Origin: Eutreptiella sp. 'Long Island Sound 2002'
Taxonomy: Eukaryota; Euglenozoa; Euglenophyceae; Eutreptiales; Eutreptiaceae
DNA length: 64,000 nucleotides
Assembly (NCBI GenBank): GCA_964036045.1
Contig: OZ038385.1
Coordinates: 44,009,722-44,073,721 of the forward strand
Reading direction: 5' to 3'
A program made the translations under genes and the position numbers. Every line of letters starts with the position of its first letter. Position 1 is the stretch's first letter. The notes below the pieces were generated by a model. It ran no database searches and was not told where the DNA came from. It saw only the letters and a program-made list of their open reading frames with translations. This document shows positions 11,069 to 24,890 of the stretch, one piece after another.

Positions 11069-14000
11069 AGCCTGATAGGAACCAGCCGTGCACCGCGTAC
11101 CACTCAGTAATACCCGCTCCTGTCACACCCAGAGCCTGATAGGAACCAGCCGTGCACCGCTCACCACTCAGTAATACCCGCTCCTGTCATACTCAGAGCC
11201 TGATAGGAACCAGCCATGCACCGCGTACCACTCAATAATACACGCTCCTGTCACATCCAGAGCCTGATAGGAACCAGCCGTGCACCGCGTACCACTCAGT
11301 AATACCCGCTCCTGTCATACCCAGAGCCTGATAGGAACCAGCCATGCAACGCTCACCACTCAGTAATACCCGCTCCTGTCATACCCAGAGCCTGATAGGA
11401 ACCAGCCATGCACCGCGTACCACTCAGTAATACCCGCTCCTGTCATACCCAGAGCCTGATAGGAACCAGCCGTGCACCGCGTACCACTCAGCAATACCCG
11501 CTCCTGTCATACCCAGAGCCTGATAGGAACCAGCCATGCACCGCTCACCACTCAGTAATACCCGCTCCTGTCACACGCAGAGCCTGATAGGAACCAGCCA
11601 TGCACCGCTCACCACTCAGTAATACCCGCTCCTGTCACACCCAGAGCCTGATAGGAACCAGCCGTGCACCGCTCACCACTCAGTAATACCCGCTCCTGTC
11701 ACACCCAGAGCCTGATAGGAACCAGCCATGCACCGCTCACCACTCAGTAATACCCGCTCCTGTCACACCCAGAGCCTGATAGGAACCAGCCGTGCACCGC
11801 GTACCACTCAGTAATACCCGCTCCTGTCACACCCAGAGCCTGATAGGAACCAGCCGTGCACCGCTCACCACTCAGTAATACCCGCTCCTGTCACACCCAG
11901 AGCCTGATAGGAACCATCCGTGCACCGCGTACCACTCAGTAATACCCGCTCCTGTCATACCCAGAGCCTGATAGGAACCAGCCGTGCACCGCTCACCACT
12001 CAGCAATACCCGCTCCTGTCATACCCAGAGCCTGATAGGAACCAGCCATGCACCGCTCACCACTCAGTAATACCCGCTCCTGTCACACCCAGAGCCTGAT
12101 AGGAACCAGCCATGCACCGCATACCACTCAGTAATACCCGCTCCTGTCATACCCAGAGCCTGATAGGAACCAGCCGTGCACCGCGTACCACTCAGAATAC
12201 CCGCTCCTGTCACACCCAGAGCCTGATAGGAACCAGCCGTGCACCGCTCACCACTCAGTAATACCCGCTCCTGTCACACCCAGAGCCTGATAGGAACCAG
12301 CCGTGCACCGCGTACCACTCAGTAATACCCGCTCCTGTCATACCCAGAGCCTAATAGGAACCAGCCGTGCACCGCTCACCACTCAGTAATACCCGCTCCT
12401 GTCACACCCAGAGCCTGATAGGAACCAGCCGTGCACCGCGTACCACTCAGTAATACCCGCTCCTGTCACACCCAGGGCCTGATAGGAACCAGCCATGCAC
12501 CGCGTACCACTCAGTAATACCCGCTCCTGTCACACCCAGAGCCTGATAGGAACCAGCCGTGCACCGCTCACCACTCAGTAATACCCGCTCCTGTCACACC
12601 CAGAGCCTGATAGGAACCAGCCGTGCACCGCTCACCACTCAGTAATACCCGCTCCTGTCATACCCAGAGCCTGATAGGAACCAGCCGTGCACCGCGTACC
12701 ACTCAGTAATACCCGCTCCTGTCACACCCAGAGCCTGATAGGAACCAGCCCTGCACCGCTCACCACTCAGTAATACCCGCTCCTGTCACACCCAGAGCCT
12801 GATAGGAACCAGCCGTGCACCGCGTACCACTCAGTAATACCCGCTCCTGTCACACCCAGAGCCTGATAGGAACCAGCCGTGCACCGCGTACCACTCAGCA
12901 ATACCCGCTCCTGTCACACCCAGAGCCTGATAGGAACCAGCCGTGCACCGCTCACCACTCAGTAATACCCGCTCCTGTCATACCCAGAGCCTGATAGGAA
13001 CCAGCCGTGCACCGCGTACCACTCAGTAATACCCGCTCCTGTCACACCCACAGCCTGATAGGAACCAGCCATGCACCGCTCACCACTCAGTAATACCCGC
13101 TCCTGTCACACCCAGAGCCTGATAGGAACCAGCCATGCACCGCTCACCACTCAGCAATACCCGCTCCTGTCACACCCAGAGCCTAATAGGAACCAGCCGT
13201 GCACCGCTCACCACTCAGCAATACCCGCTCCTGTCACACCCAGAGCCTGATAGGAACCAGCCGTGCACCGCTCACCACTCAGTAATACCCGCTCCTGTCA
13301 CACCCAGAGCCTGATAGGAACCAGCCATGCACCGCGTACCACTCAGTAATACCCGCTCCCGTCACACCCAGAGCCTGATAGGAACCAGCCGTGCACCGCT
13401 CACCACTCAGTAATACCCGCTCCTGTCACACCCAGAGCCTGATAGGAACCAGCCGTGCACCGCTCACCACTCAGTAATACCCGCTCCTGTCACACCCAGA
13501 GCCTGATAGGAACCAGCCATGCACCGCTCACCACTCAGTAATACCCGCTCCTGTCACACCCAGAGCCTGATAGGAACCAGCCGTGCACCGCTCACCACTC
13601 AGTAATACCCGCTCCTGTCACACCCAGAGCCTGATAGGAACCAGCCATGCACCGCGTACCACTCAGTAATACCCGCTCCTGTCATACCCAGAGCCTGATA
13701 GGAACCAGCCGTGCACCGCGTACCACTCAGCAATACCCGCTCCTGTCATACCCAGAGCCTGATAGGAACCAGCCATGCACCGCTCACCACTCAGTAATAC
13801 CCGCTCCTGTCACACCCAGAGCCTGATAGGAACCAGCCATGCACCGCGTACCACTCAGTAATACCCGCTCCTGTCATACCCAGAGCCTGATAGGAACCAG
13901 GCGTGCACCGCGTACCACTCAGAATACCCGCTCCTGTCACACCCAGAGCCTGATAGGAACCAGCCGTGCACCGCTCACCACTCAGCAATACCCGCTCCTG

Positions 14001-17000
14001 TCACACCCAGAGCCTGATAGGAACCAGCCGTGCACCGCGTACCACTCAGTAATACCCGCTCCTGTCATACCCAGAGCCTAATAGGAACCAGCCGTGCACC
14101 GCTCACCACTCAGTAATACCCGCTCCTGTCACACCTAGAGCCTGATAGGAACCAGCCATGCACCGCGTACCACTCAGTAATACCCGCTCCTGTCACACCC
14201 AGGGCCTGATAGGAACCAGCCGTGCACCGCGTACCACTCAGTAATACCCGCTCCTGTCACACCCAGAGCCTGATAGGAACCAGCCGTGCACCGCGTACCA
14301 CTCAGCAATACCCGCTCCTGTCACACCCAGAGCCTGATAGGAACCAGCCGTGCACCGCGTACCACTCAGTAATACCCGCTCCTGTCATACCCAGAGCCTG
14401 ATAGGAACCAGCCGTGCACCGCGTACCACTCAGTAATACCCGCTCCTGTCACACCCACAGCCTGATAGGAACCAGCCATGCACCGCTCACCACTCAGTAA
14501 TACCCGCTCCTGTCACACCCAGAGCCTGATAGGAACCAGCCGTGCACCGCGTACCACTCAGTAATACCCGCTCCTGTCATACCCAGAGCCTAATATGAAC
14601 CAGCCGTGCACCGCTCACCACTCAGCAATACCCGCTCCTGTCACACCCAGAGCCTGATAGGAACCAGCCGTGCACCGCTCACCACTCAGTAATACCCGCT
14701 CCTGTCATACCCAGAGCCTAATAGGAACCAGCCATGCACCGCTCACCACTCAGCAATACCCGCTCCTGTCACACCCAGAGCCTGATAGGAACCAGCCGTG
14801 CACCGCTCACCACTCAGTAATACCTGCTCCTGTCACACCCAGAGCCTGATAGGAACCAGCCGTGCACCGCTCACCACTCAGTAATACCCGCTCCTGTCAC
14901 ACCCAGAGCCTGATAGGAACCAGCCATGCACCGCGTACCACTCAGTAATACCCGCTCCTGTCATACCCAGAGCGTGATAGGAACCAGCCGTGCAACGCTC
15001 ACCACTCAGTAATACCCGCTCCTGTCACACCCAGAGCCTGATAGGAACCAGCCATGCACCGCTCACCACTCAGTAATACCCGCTCCTGTCACACCCAGAG
15101 CCTGATAGGAACCAGCCATGCACCGCGTACCACTCAGTAATACCCGCTCCTGTCACACGCAGAGCCTGATAGGAACCAGCCGTGCACCGCTCACCACTCA
15201 GTAATACCCGCTCCTGTCACACCCAGAGCCTGATAGGAACCAGCCGTGCACCGCTCACCACTCAGTAATACCCGCTCCTGTCATACCCAGAGCCTAATAG
15301 GAACCAGCCGTGCACCGCTCACCACTCAGTAATACCCGCTCCTGTCACACCCAGAGCCTGATAGGAACCAGCCGTGCACCGCTCACCACTCAGTAATACC
15401 CGCTCCTGTCACACCCAGAGCCTGATCGGAACCAGCCATGCACCGCTCACCACTCAGTAATACCCGCTCCTGTCACACCCAGAGCCTGATAGGAACCAGC
15501 CGTGCACCGCTCACCACTCAGTAATACCCGCTCCTGTCACACCCAGAGCCTGATAGGAACCAGCCATGCACCGCGTACCACTCAGTAATACCCGCTCCTG
15601 TCATACCCAGAGCCTGATAGGAACCAGCCGTGCACCGCGTACCACTCAGCAATACCCGCTCCTGTCATACCCAGAGCCTGATAGGAACCAGCCATGCACC
15701 GCTCACCACTCAGTAATACCCGCTCCTGTCACACCCAGAGCCTGATAGGAACCAGCCATGCACCGCGTACCACTCAGTAATACCCGCTCCTGTCATACCC
15801 AGAGCCTGATAGGAACCAGCCGTGCACCGCGTACCACTCAGAATACCCGCTCCTGTCACACCCAGAGCCTGATAGGAACCAGCCGTGCACCGCTCACCAC
15901 TCAGTAATACCCGCTCCTGTCACACCCAGAGCCTGATAGGAACCAGCCGTGCACCGCGTACCACTCAGTAATACCCGCTCCTGTCATACCCAGAGCCTAA
16001 TAGGAACCAGCCGTGCACCGCTCACCACTCAGTAATACCCGCTCCTGTCACACCCAGAGCCTGATGGGAACCAGCCGTGCACCGCGTACCACTCAGTAAT
16101 ACCCGCTCCTGTCACACCCAGAGCCTGATAGGAACCAGCCGTGCACCGCTCACCACTCAGCAATACCCGCTCCTGTCACACCCAGAGCCTGATAGGAACC
16201 AGCCATGCACCGCTCACCACTCAGTAATACCCGCTCCTGTCACACCCAGAGCCTGATAGGAACCAGCCGTGCACCGCGTACCACTCAGTAATACCCGCTC
16301 CTGTCATACTCAGAGCCTGATAGGAACCAGCCATGCACCGCGTACCACTCAGTAATACACGCTCCTGTCACACCCAGAGCCTGATAGGAACCAGCCATGC
16401 ACCGCGTACCACTCAGTAATACACGCTCCTGTCATACCCAGAGCCTGATAGGAACCAGCCGTGCACCGCGTACCACTCAGTAATACCCGCTCCTGTCATA
16501 CCCAGAGCCTGATAGGAACCAGCCGTGCACCGCGTACCACTCAGTAATACCCGCTCCTGTCACACCCAGAGCCTGATAGGAACCAGCCATGCACCGCGTA
16601 CCACTCAGTAATACACGCTCCTGTCACACCCAGAGCCTGATAGGAACCAGCCGTGCACCGCGTACCACTCAGTAATACCCGCTCCTGTCATACCCAGAGC
16701 CTGATAGGAACCAGCCGTGCACCGCGTACCACTCAGTAATACCCGCTCCTGTCACACCCAGAGCCTGATAGGAACCAGCCATGCACCGCTCACCACTCAG
16801 TAATACCCGCTCCTGTCACACCCAGAGCCTGATAGGAACCAGCCGTGCACCGCGTACCACTCAGTAATACCCGCTCCTGTCATACTCAGAGCCTGATAGG
16901 AACCAGCCATGCACCGCGTACCACTCAGTAATACACGCTCCTGTCACACCCAGAGCCTGATAGGAACCAGCCATGCACCGCGTACCACTCAGTAATACAC

Positions 17001-17760
17001 GCTCCTGTCATACCCAGAGCCTGATAGGAACCAGCCATGCACCGCTCACCACTCAGTAATACCCGCTCCTGTCATACCCAGAGCCTGATAGGAACCAGCC
17101 ATGCACCGCGTACCACTCCGTAATACCTGCTCCTGTCACACCCAGAGCCTGATAGGAACCAGCCATGCACCGCGTACCACTCAGTAATACCCGCTCCTGT
17201 CACACCCAGAGCCTGATAGGAACCAGCCATGCACCGCTCACCACTCAGCAATACCCGCTCCTGTCACACCCAGAGCCTGATAGGAACCAGCCGTGCACCG
17301 CTCACCACTCAGTAATACCCGCTCCTGTCACACCCAGAGCCTAATAGGAACCAGCCGTGCACCGCTCACCACTCAGCAATACCCGCTCCTGTCACACCCA
17401 GAGCCTGATAGGAACCAGCCGTGCACCGCTCACCACTCAGTAATACCCGCTCCTGTCACACCCAGAGCCTGATAGGAACCAGCCATGCACCGCGTATCAC
17501 TCAGTAATACCCGCTCCTGTCACACCCAGAGCCTGATAGGAACCAGCCTTTCACCGCTCACCACTCAGTAATACCCGCTCCTGTCACACCCAGAGCCTGA
17601 TAGGAACCAGCCATGCACCGCGTACCACTCAGCAATACCCGCTCCTGTCACACCCAGAGCCTGATAGGAACCAGCCGTGCACCGCTCACCACTCAGTAAT
17701 ACCCGCTCCTGTCACACCCAGAGCCTGATAGGAACCAGCCATGCACCGCGTACCACTCAG
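11069..17760. repeat. Large higher-order block A, copy 2
   Basis: Copy of 1-6692 at an offset of 11068 bp. The differences I found are 3678 T/14746 C, 4091 C/15159 G, 4998 A/16066 G and 6044 G/17112 A. Three of them are private changes on one side from the common monomer (T3678 in copy 1, G15159 and G16066 in copy 2). The copy contains the same nested 30-monomer and 9-monomer duplications and the same four 63-bp monomer sites that fall inside the shared span (three of them: near 12194, 13921 and 15841). The level of difference points to a very recent event. Confidence 0.93.
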
Positions 17761-17893
17761 TAATACCCGCTCCTGTCATACCCAGAGCCTGATAGGAACC
17801 AGCCATGCACCGCGTACCACTCAGTAATACCCGCTCCTGTCATACCCAGAGCCTGATAGGAACCAGCCATGCACCGCTCACCACTCAGTAATA

Positions 17894-18466
17894 CCCGCTC
17901 CTGTCATACCCAGAGCCTGATAGGAACCAGCCATGCACCGCGTACCACTCAGTAATACCCGCTCCTGTCATACCCAGAGCCTGATAGGAACCAGCCGTGC
18001 ACCGCGTACCACTCAGAATACCCGCTCCTGTCACACCCAGAGCCTGATAGGAACCAGCCGTGCACCGCTCACCACTCAGTAATACCCGCTCCTGTCACAC
18101 CCAGAGCCTGATAGGAACCAGCCGTGCACCGCGTACCACTCAGTAATACCCGCTCCTGTCATACCCAGAGCCTAATAGGAACCAGCCGTGCACCGCTCAC
18201 CACTCAGTAATACCCGCTCCTGTCACACCCAGAGCCTGATAGGAACCAGCCGTGCACTGCGTACCACTCAGTAATACCCGCTCCTGTCACACCCAGAGCC
18301 TGATAGGAACCAGCCGTGCACTGCGTACCACTCAGTAATACCCGCTCCTGTCACACCCAGGGCCTGATAGGAACCAGCCGTGCACCGCGTACCACTCAGT
18401 AATACCCGCTCCTGTCACACCCAGAGCCTGATAGGAACCAGCCGTGCACCGCGTACCACTCAGAAT
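17894..18466. repeat. 9-monomer unit, copy 1 (574-bp offset)
   Basis: This unit recurs at 18467-19040 with an offset of 574 bp (9 x 64 minus two 1-bp deletions). Shared markers are CACTGCG, a C-to-T change at CpG 26-27, at 18258/18832 and 18322/18896, and CCAGGGCC at 18361/18935. Three 63-bp monomers (near 18016, 18464 and 18590) lie close together here, the densest cluster of that deletion in the window. Confidence 0.85.
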
Positions 18467-19040
18467 ACCCGCTCCTGTCATACCCAGAGCCTGATAGGAA
18501 CCAGCCATGCACCGCGTACCACTCAGTAATACCCGCTCCTGTCATACCCAGAGCCTGATAGGAACCAGCCGTGCACCGCGTACCACTCAGAATACCCGCT
18601 CCTGTCACACCCAGAGCCTGATAGGAACCAGCCGTGCACCGCTCACCACTCAGTAATACCCGCTCCTGTCACACCCAGAGCCTGATAGGAACCAGCCGTG
18701 CACCGCGTACCACTCAGTAATACCCGCTCCTGTCATACCCAGAGCCTAATAGGAACCAGCCGTGCACCGCTCACCACTCAGTAATACCCGCTCCTGTCAC
18801 ACCCACAGCCTGATAGGAACCAGCCGTGCACTGCGTACCACTCAGTAATACCCGCTCCTGTCATACCTAGAGCCTGATAGGAACCAGCCGTGCACTGCGT
18901 ACCACTCAGTAATACCCGCTCCTGTCACACCCAGGGCCTGATAGGAACCAGCCGTGCACCGCGTACCACTCAGTAATACCCGCTCCTGTCACACCCAGAG
19001 CCTGATAGGAACCAGCCGTGCACCGCGTACCACTCAGCAA
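18467..19040. repeat. 9-monomer unit, copy 2
   Basis: Partner of 17894-18466. It differs by CCCACAGCC near 18809 and CATACCTAG near 18867. It is adjacent to copy 1 with no spacer, so this is a simple tandem duplication. Confidence 0.83.
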
Positions 19041-19220
19041 TACCCGCTCCTGTCACACCCAGAGCCTGATAGGAACCAGCCGTGCACCGCGTACCACTCA
19101 GTAATACCCGCTCCTGTCACACCCAGAGCCTGATAGGAACCAGCCATGCACCGCTCACCACTCAGTAATACCCGCTCCTGTCACACCCAGAGCCTGATAG
19201 GAACCAGCCATGCACCGCGT

Positions 19221-21144
19221 ACCACTCAGTAATACCCGCTCCTGTCACACCCAGAGCCTGATAGGAACCAGCCGTGCACCGCTCACCACTCAGTAATACC
19301 CGCTCCTGTCACACCCAGAGCCTGATAGGAACCAGCCATGCACCGCTCACCACTCAGCAATACCCGCTCCTGTCACACCCAGAGCCTGATAGGAACCAGC
19401 CGTGCACCGCTCACCACTCAGTAATACCCGCTCCTGTCATACCCAGAGCCTAATAGGAACCAGCCGTGCACCGCTCACCACTCAGTAATACCCGCTCCTG
19501 TCACACCCAGAGCCTGATAGGAACCAGCCGTGCACCGCTCACCACTCAGCAATACCCGCTCCTGTCACACCCAGAGCCTGATAGGAACCAGCCATGCACC
19601 GCTCACCACTCAGTAATACCCGCTCCTTTCACACCCAGAGCCTGATAGGAACCAGCCGTGCACCGCTCACCACTCAGTAATACCCGCTCCTGTCACACCC
19701 AGAGCCTGATAGGAACCAGCCATGCACCGCGTACCACTCAGTAATACCCGCTCCTGTCATACCCAGAGCCTGATAGGAACCAGCCGTGCACCGCGTACCA
19801 CTCAGCAATACCCGCTCCTGTCATACCCAGAGCCTGATAGGAACCAGCCATGCACCGCTCACCACTCAGTAATACCCGCTCCTGTCACACCCAGAGCCTG
19901 ATAGGAACCAGCCATGCACCGCGTACCACTCAGTAATACCCGCTCCTGTCATACCCAGAGCCTGATAGGAACCAGCCGTGCACCGCGTACCACTCAGTAA
20001 TACCCGCTCCTGTCACACCCAGAGCCTGATAGGAACCAGCCGTGCACCGCTCACCACTCAGTAATACCCGCTCCTGTCACACCCAGAGCCTGATAGGAAC
20101 CAGCCGTGCACCGCGTACCACTCAGTAATACCCGCTCCTGTCATACCCAGAGCCTAATAGGAACCAGCCGTGCACCGCTCACCACTCAGTAATACCGGCT
20201 CCTGTCACACCCAGAGCCTGATAGGAACCAGCCGTGCACCGCGTACCACTCAGTAATACACGCTCCTGTCACACCCAGAGCCTGATAGGAACCAGCCGTG
20301 TACCGCGTACCACTCAGCAATACCCGCTCCTGTCACACCCAGAGCCTGATAGGAACCAGCCGTGCACCGCGTACCACTCAGTAATACCCGCTCCTGTCAT
20401 ACCCAGAGCCTGATAGGAACCAGCCGTGCACCGCGTACCACTCAGTAATACCCGCTCCTGTCACACCCAGAGCCTGATAGGAACCAGCCATGCACCGCGT
20501 ACCACTCAGTAATACCCGCTCCTGTCACACCCAGAGCCTGATAGGAACCAGCCGTGCACCGCGTACCACTCAGTAATACCCGCTCCTGTCATACTCAGAG
20601 CCTGATAGGAACCAGCCATGCACCGCGTACCACTCAGTAATACACGCTCCTGTCACACCCAGAGCCTGATAGGAACCAGCCATGCACCGCGTACCACTCA
20701 GTAATACACGCTCCTGTCATACCCAGAGCCTGATAGGAACCAGCCATGCACCGCGTACCACTCAGTAATACACGCTCCTGTCACACCCAGAGCCTGATAG
20801 GAACCAGCCATGCACCGCTCACCACTCAGTAATACCCGCTCCTGTCATACCCAGAGCCTGATAGGAACCAGCCATGCACCGCGTACCACTCCGTAATACC
20901 TGCTCCTGTCACACCCAGAGCCTGATAGGAACCAGCCATGCATGCACCGCTCACCACTCAGTAATACCCGCTCCTGTCACACCCAGAGCCTGATAGGAAC
21001 CAGCCATGCACCGCTCACCACTCAGCAATACCCGCTCCTGTCACACCCAGAGCCTGATAGGAACCAGCCGTGCACCGCTCACCACTCAGTAATACCCGCT
21101 CCTGTCATACCCAGAGCCTAATAGGAACCAGCCGTGCACCGCTC
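19221..21144. repeat. 30-monomer unit, copy 1 (1924-bp offset)
   Basis: Unit of 1924 bp (30 x 64 + 4) repeated directly at 21145-23075. The extra 4 bp is a duplicated CATG in one monomer (20937-20944). Other shared markers are CTCCTTTCAC near 19625/21549, ATACCGGCTCC near 20196/22120 and CTCCGTAATACCTGC near 20890/22814. Differences are few: GTGTACCGCG at about 20300 here is normal in copy 2, and CATACC near 20400 is CACACC in copy 2. Confidence 0.92.
20937..20944. other. CATG duplication (68-bp monomer)
   Basis: The monomer reads CCATGCATGCACC, a 4-bp tandem duplication of CATG at positions 19-22. It is shared only with 22861-22868, the partner in the 1924-bp duplication. Confidence 0.95.
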
Positions 21145-23075
21145 ACCACTCAGTAATACCCGCTCCTGTCACACCCAGAGCCTGATAGGAACCAGCCGTG
21201 CACCGCTCACCACTCAGTAATACCCGCTCCTGTCACACCCAGAGCCTGATAGGAACCAGCCATGCACCGCTCACCACTCAGCAATACCCGCTCCTGTCAC
21301 ACCCAGAGCCTGATAGGAACCAGCCGTGCACCGCTCACCACTCAGTAATACCCGCTCCTGTCATACCCAGAGCCTAATAGGAACCAGCCGTGCACCGCTC
21401 ACCACTCAGTAATACCCGCTCCTGTCACACCCAGAGCCTGATAGGAACCAGCCGTGCACCGCTCACCACTCAGCAATACCCGCTCCTGTCACACCCAGAG
21501 CCTGATAGGAACCAGCCATGCACCGCTCACCACTCAGTAATACCCGCTCCTTTCACACCCAGAGCCTGATAGGAACCAGCCGTGCACCGCTCACCACTCA
21601 GTAATACCCGCTCCTGTCACACCCAGAGCCTGATAGGAACCAGCCATGCACCGCGTACCACTCAGTAATACCCGCTCCTGTCATACCCAGAGCCTGATAG
21701 GAACCAGCCGTGCACCGCGTACCACTCAGCAATACCCGCTCCTGTCATACCCAGAGCCTGATAGGAACCAGCCATGCACCGCTCACCACTCAGTAATACC
21801 CGCTCCTGTCACACCCAGAGCCTGATAGGAACCAGCCATGCACCGCGTACCACTCAGTAATACCCGCTCCTGTCATACCCAGAGCCTGATAGGAACCAGC
21901 CGTGCACCGCGTACCACTCAGTAATACCCGCTCCTGTCACACCCAGAGCCTGATAGGAACCAGCCGTGCACCGCTCACCACTCAGTAATACCCGCTCCTG
22001 TCACACCCAGAGCCTGATAGGAACCAGCCGTGCACCGCGTACCACTCAGTAATACCCGCTCCTGTCATACCCAGAGCCTAATAGGAACCAGCCGTGCACC
22101 GCTCACCACTCAGTAATACCGGCTCCTGTCACACCCAGAGCCTGATAGGAACCAGCCGTGCACCGCGTACCACTCAGTAATACACGCTCCTGTCACACCC
22201 AGAGCCTGATAGGAACCAGCCGTGCACCGCGTACCACTCAGCAATACCCGCTCCTGTCACACCCAGAGCCTGATAGGAACCAGCCGTGCACCGCGTACCA
22301 CTCAGTAATACCCGCTCCTGTCACACCCAGAGCCTGATAGGAACCAGCCGTGCACCGCGTACCACTCAGTAATACCCGCTCCTGTCACACCCAGAGCCTG
22401 ATAGGAACCAGCCATGCACCGCGTACCACTCAGTAATACCCGCTCCTGTCACACCCAGAGCCTGATAGGAACCAGCCGTGCACCGCGTACCACTCAGTAA
22501 TACCCGCTCCTGTCATACTCAGAGCCTGATAGGAACCAGCCATGCACCGCGTACCACTCAGTAATACACGCTCCTGTCACACCCAGAGCCTGATAGGAAC
22601 CAGCCATGCACCGCGTACCACTCAGTAATACACGCTCCTGTCATACCCAGAGCCTGATAGGAACCAGCCATGCACCGCGTACCACTCAGTAATACACGCT
22701 CCTGTCACACCCAGAGCCTGATAGGAACCAGCCATGCACCGCTCACCACTCAGTAATACCCGCTCCTGTCATACCCAGAGCCTGATAGGAACCAGCCATG
22801 CACCGCGTACCACTCCGTAATACCTGCTCCTGTCACACCCAGAGCCTGATAGGAACCAGCCATGCATGCACCGCTCACCACTCAGTAATACCCGCTCCTG
22901 TCACACCCAGAGCCTGATAGGAACCAGCCATGCACCGCTCACCACTCAGCAATACCCGCTCCTGTCACACCCAGAGCCTGATAGGAACCAGCCGTGCACC
23001 GCTCACCACTCAGTAATACCCGCTCCTGTCATACCCAGAGCCTAATAGGAACCAGCCGTGCACCGCTCACCACTC
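21145..23075. repeat. 30-monomer unit, copy 2
   Basis: Direct tandem partner of 19221-21144, matching until a T/C difference at 21152/23076, just past the length of one unit. It carries the same CATG insertion at 22861-22868, so that insertion predates the duplication. Confidence 0.92.
22861..22868. other. CATG duplication, second copy
   Basis: Same 4-bp insertion as at 20937, exactly 1924 bp downstream. It serves as a unique marker for the 30-monomer unit. Confidence 0.95.
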
Positions 23076-23855
23076 AGCAATACCCGCTCCTGTCACACCC
23101 AGAGCCTGATAGGAACCAGCCGTGCACCGCTCACCACTCAGCAATACCCGCTCCTGTCATACCCAGAGCCTGATAGGAACCAGCCATGCACCGCGTACCA
23201 CTCCGTAATACCTGCTCCTGTCACACCCAGAGCCTGATAGGAACCAGCCATGCACCGCGTACCACTCAGTAATACCCGCTCCTGTCACACCCAGAGCCTG
23301 ATAGGAACCAGCCGTGCACCGCTCACCACTCAGTAATACCCGCTCCTGTCACACCCAGAGCCTGATAGGAACCAGCCATGCACCGCTCACCACTCAGTAA
23401 TACCCGCTCCTGTCACACCCAGAGCCTGATAGGAACCAGCCGTGCACCGCTCACCACTCAGTAATACCCGCTCCTGTCACACCCAGAGCCTGATAGGAAC
23501 CAGCCATGCACCGCGTACCACTCAGTAATACCCGCTCCTGTCATACCCAGAGCCTGATAGGAACCAGCCATGCACCGCGTACCACTCAGTAATACCCGCT
23601 CCTGTCATACCCAGAGCCTGATAGGAACCAGCCATGCACCGCTCACCACTCAGTAGTACCCGCTCCTGTCACACCCAGAGCCTGATAGGAACCAGCCATG
23701 CACCGCGTACCACTCAGTAATACCCGCTCCTGTCATACCCAGAGCCTGATAGGAACCAGCCGTGCACCGCGTACCACTCAGAATACCCGCTCCTGTCACA
23801 CCCAGAGCCTGATAGGAACCAGCCGTGCACCGCTCACCACTCAGTAATACCCGCT
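23076..23855. repeat. Monomer stretch without a traced long duplicate
   Basis: About 12 monomers in normal phase. It contains a CTCCGTAATACCTGC monomer near 23200, CAGTAGTACC near 23653 and a 63-bp monomer near 23781. I did not trace a long identical partner; the marker order is similar to other CTCCGTAATACC blocks. Confidence 0.6.
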
Positions 23856-24890
23856 CCTGTCACACCCAGAGCCTGATAGGAACCAGCCATGCACCGCGTA
23901 CCACTCAGTAATACCCGCTCCTGTCATACCCAGAGCCTGATAGGAACCAGCCGTGCACCGCGTACCACTCAGCAATACCCGCTCCTGTCATACCCAGAGC
24001 CTGATAGGAACCAGCCGTGCACCGCTCACCACTCAGTAATACCCGCTCCTGTCACACCCAGAGCCTGATAGGAACCAGCCATGCACCGCGTACCACTCAG
24101 TAATACCCGCTCCTGTCATACCCAGAGCCTGATAGGAACCAGCCGTGCACCGCGTACCACTCAGAATACCCGCTCCTGTCACACCCAGAGCCTGATAGGA
24201 ACCAGCCGTGCACCGCTCACCACTCAGTAATACCCGCTCCTGTCACACCCAGAGCCTGATAGGAACCAGCCATGCACCGCGTACCACTCAGTAATACCCG
24301 CTCCTGTCATACCCAGAGCCTGATAGGAACCAGCCGTGCACCGCTCACCACTCAGCAATACCCGCTCCTGTCACACCCAGAGCCTGATAGGAACCAGCCA
24401 TGCACCGCGTACCACTCAGTAATACCCGCTCCTGTCATACCCAGAGCCTGATAGGAACCAGCCGTGCACCGCGTACCACTCAGCAATACCCGCTCCTGTC
24501 ATACCCAGAGCCTGATAGGAACCAGCCGTGCACCGCTCACCACTCAGTAATACCCGCTCCTGTCACACCCAGAGCCTGATAGGAACCAGCCATGCACCGC
24601 GTACCACTCAGTAATACCCGCTCCTGTCATACCCAGAGCCTGATAGGAACCAGCCGTGCACCGCGTACCACTCAGAATACCCGCTCCTGTCACACCCAGA
24701 GCCTGATAGGAACCAGCCGTGCACCGCTCACCACTCAGTAATACCCGCTCCTGTCACACCCAGAGCCTGATAGGAACCAGCCATGCACCGCTCACCACTC
24801 AGCAATACCCGCTCCTGTCACACCCAGAGCCTGATAGGAACCAGCCGTGCACCGCGTACCACTCAGTAATACCCGCTCCTGTCATACCCA
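23856..24890. repeat. 8-monomer unit, two copies (511-bp offset)
   Basis: Two adjacent copies, about 23856-24370 and 24371-24890, offset by 511 bp (8 x 64 - 1). The missing base is the 1-bp deletion that each unit carries (near 24164 and 24675). The repeated barcode is a catgcacc monomer, a CAGCAATAC monomer, two ordinary monomers, a catgcacc monomer and the 63-bp monomer. Confidence 0.78.

Noticed and set aside
18396-18608. 70-codon minus-strand frame
   Set aside because: It exists only because two 63-bp monomers (near 18464 and 18590) lie close together and remove stops. There is no sign of a gene.
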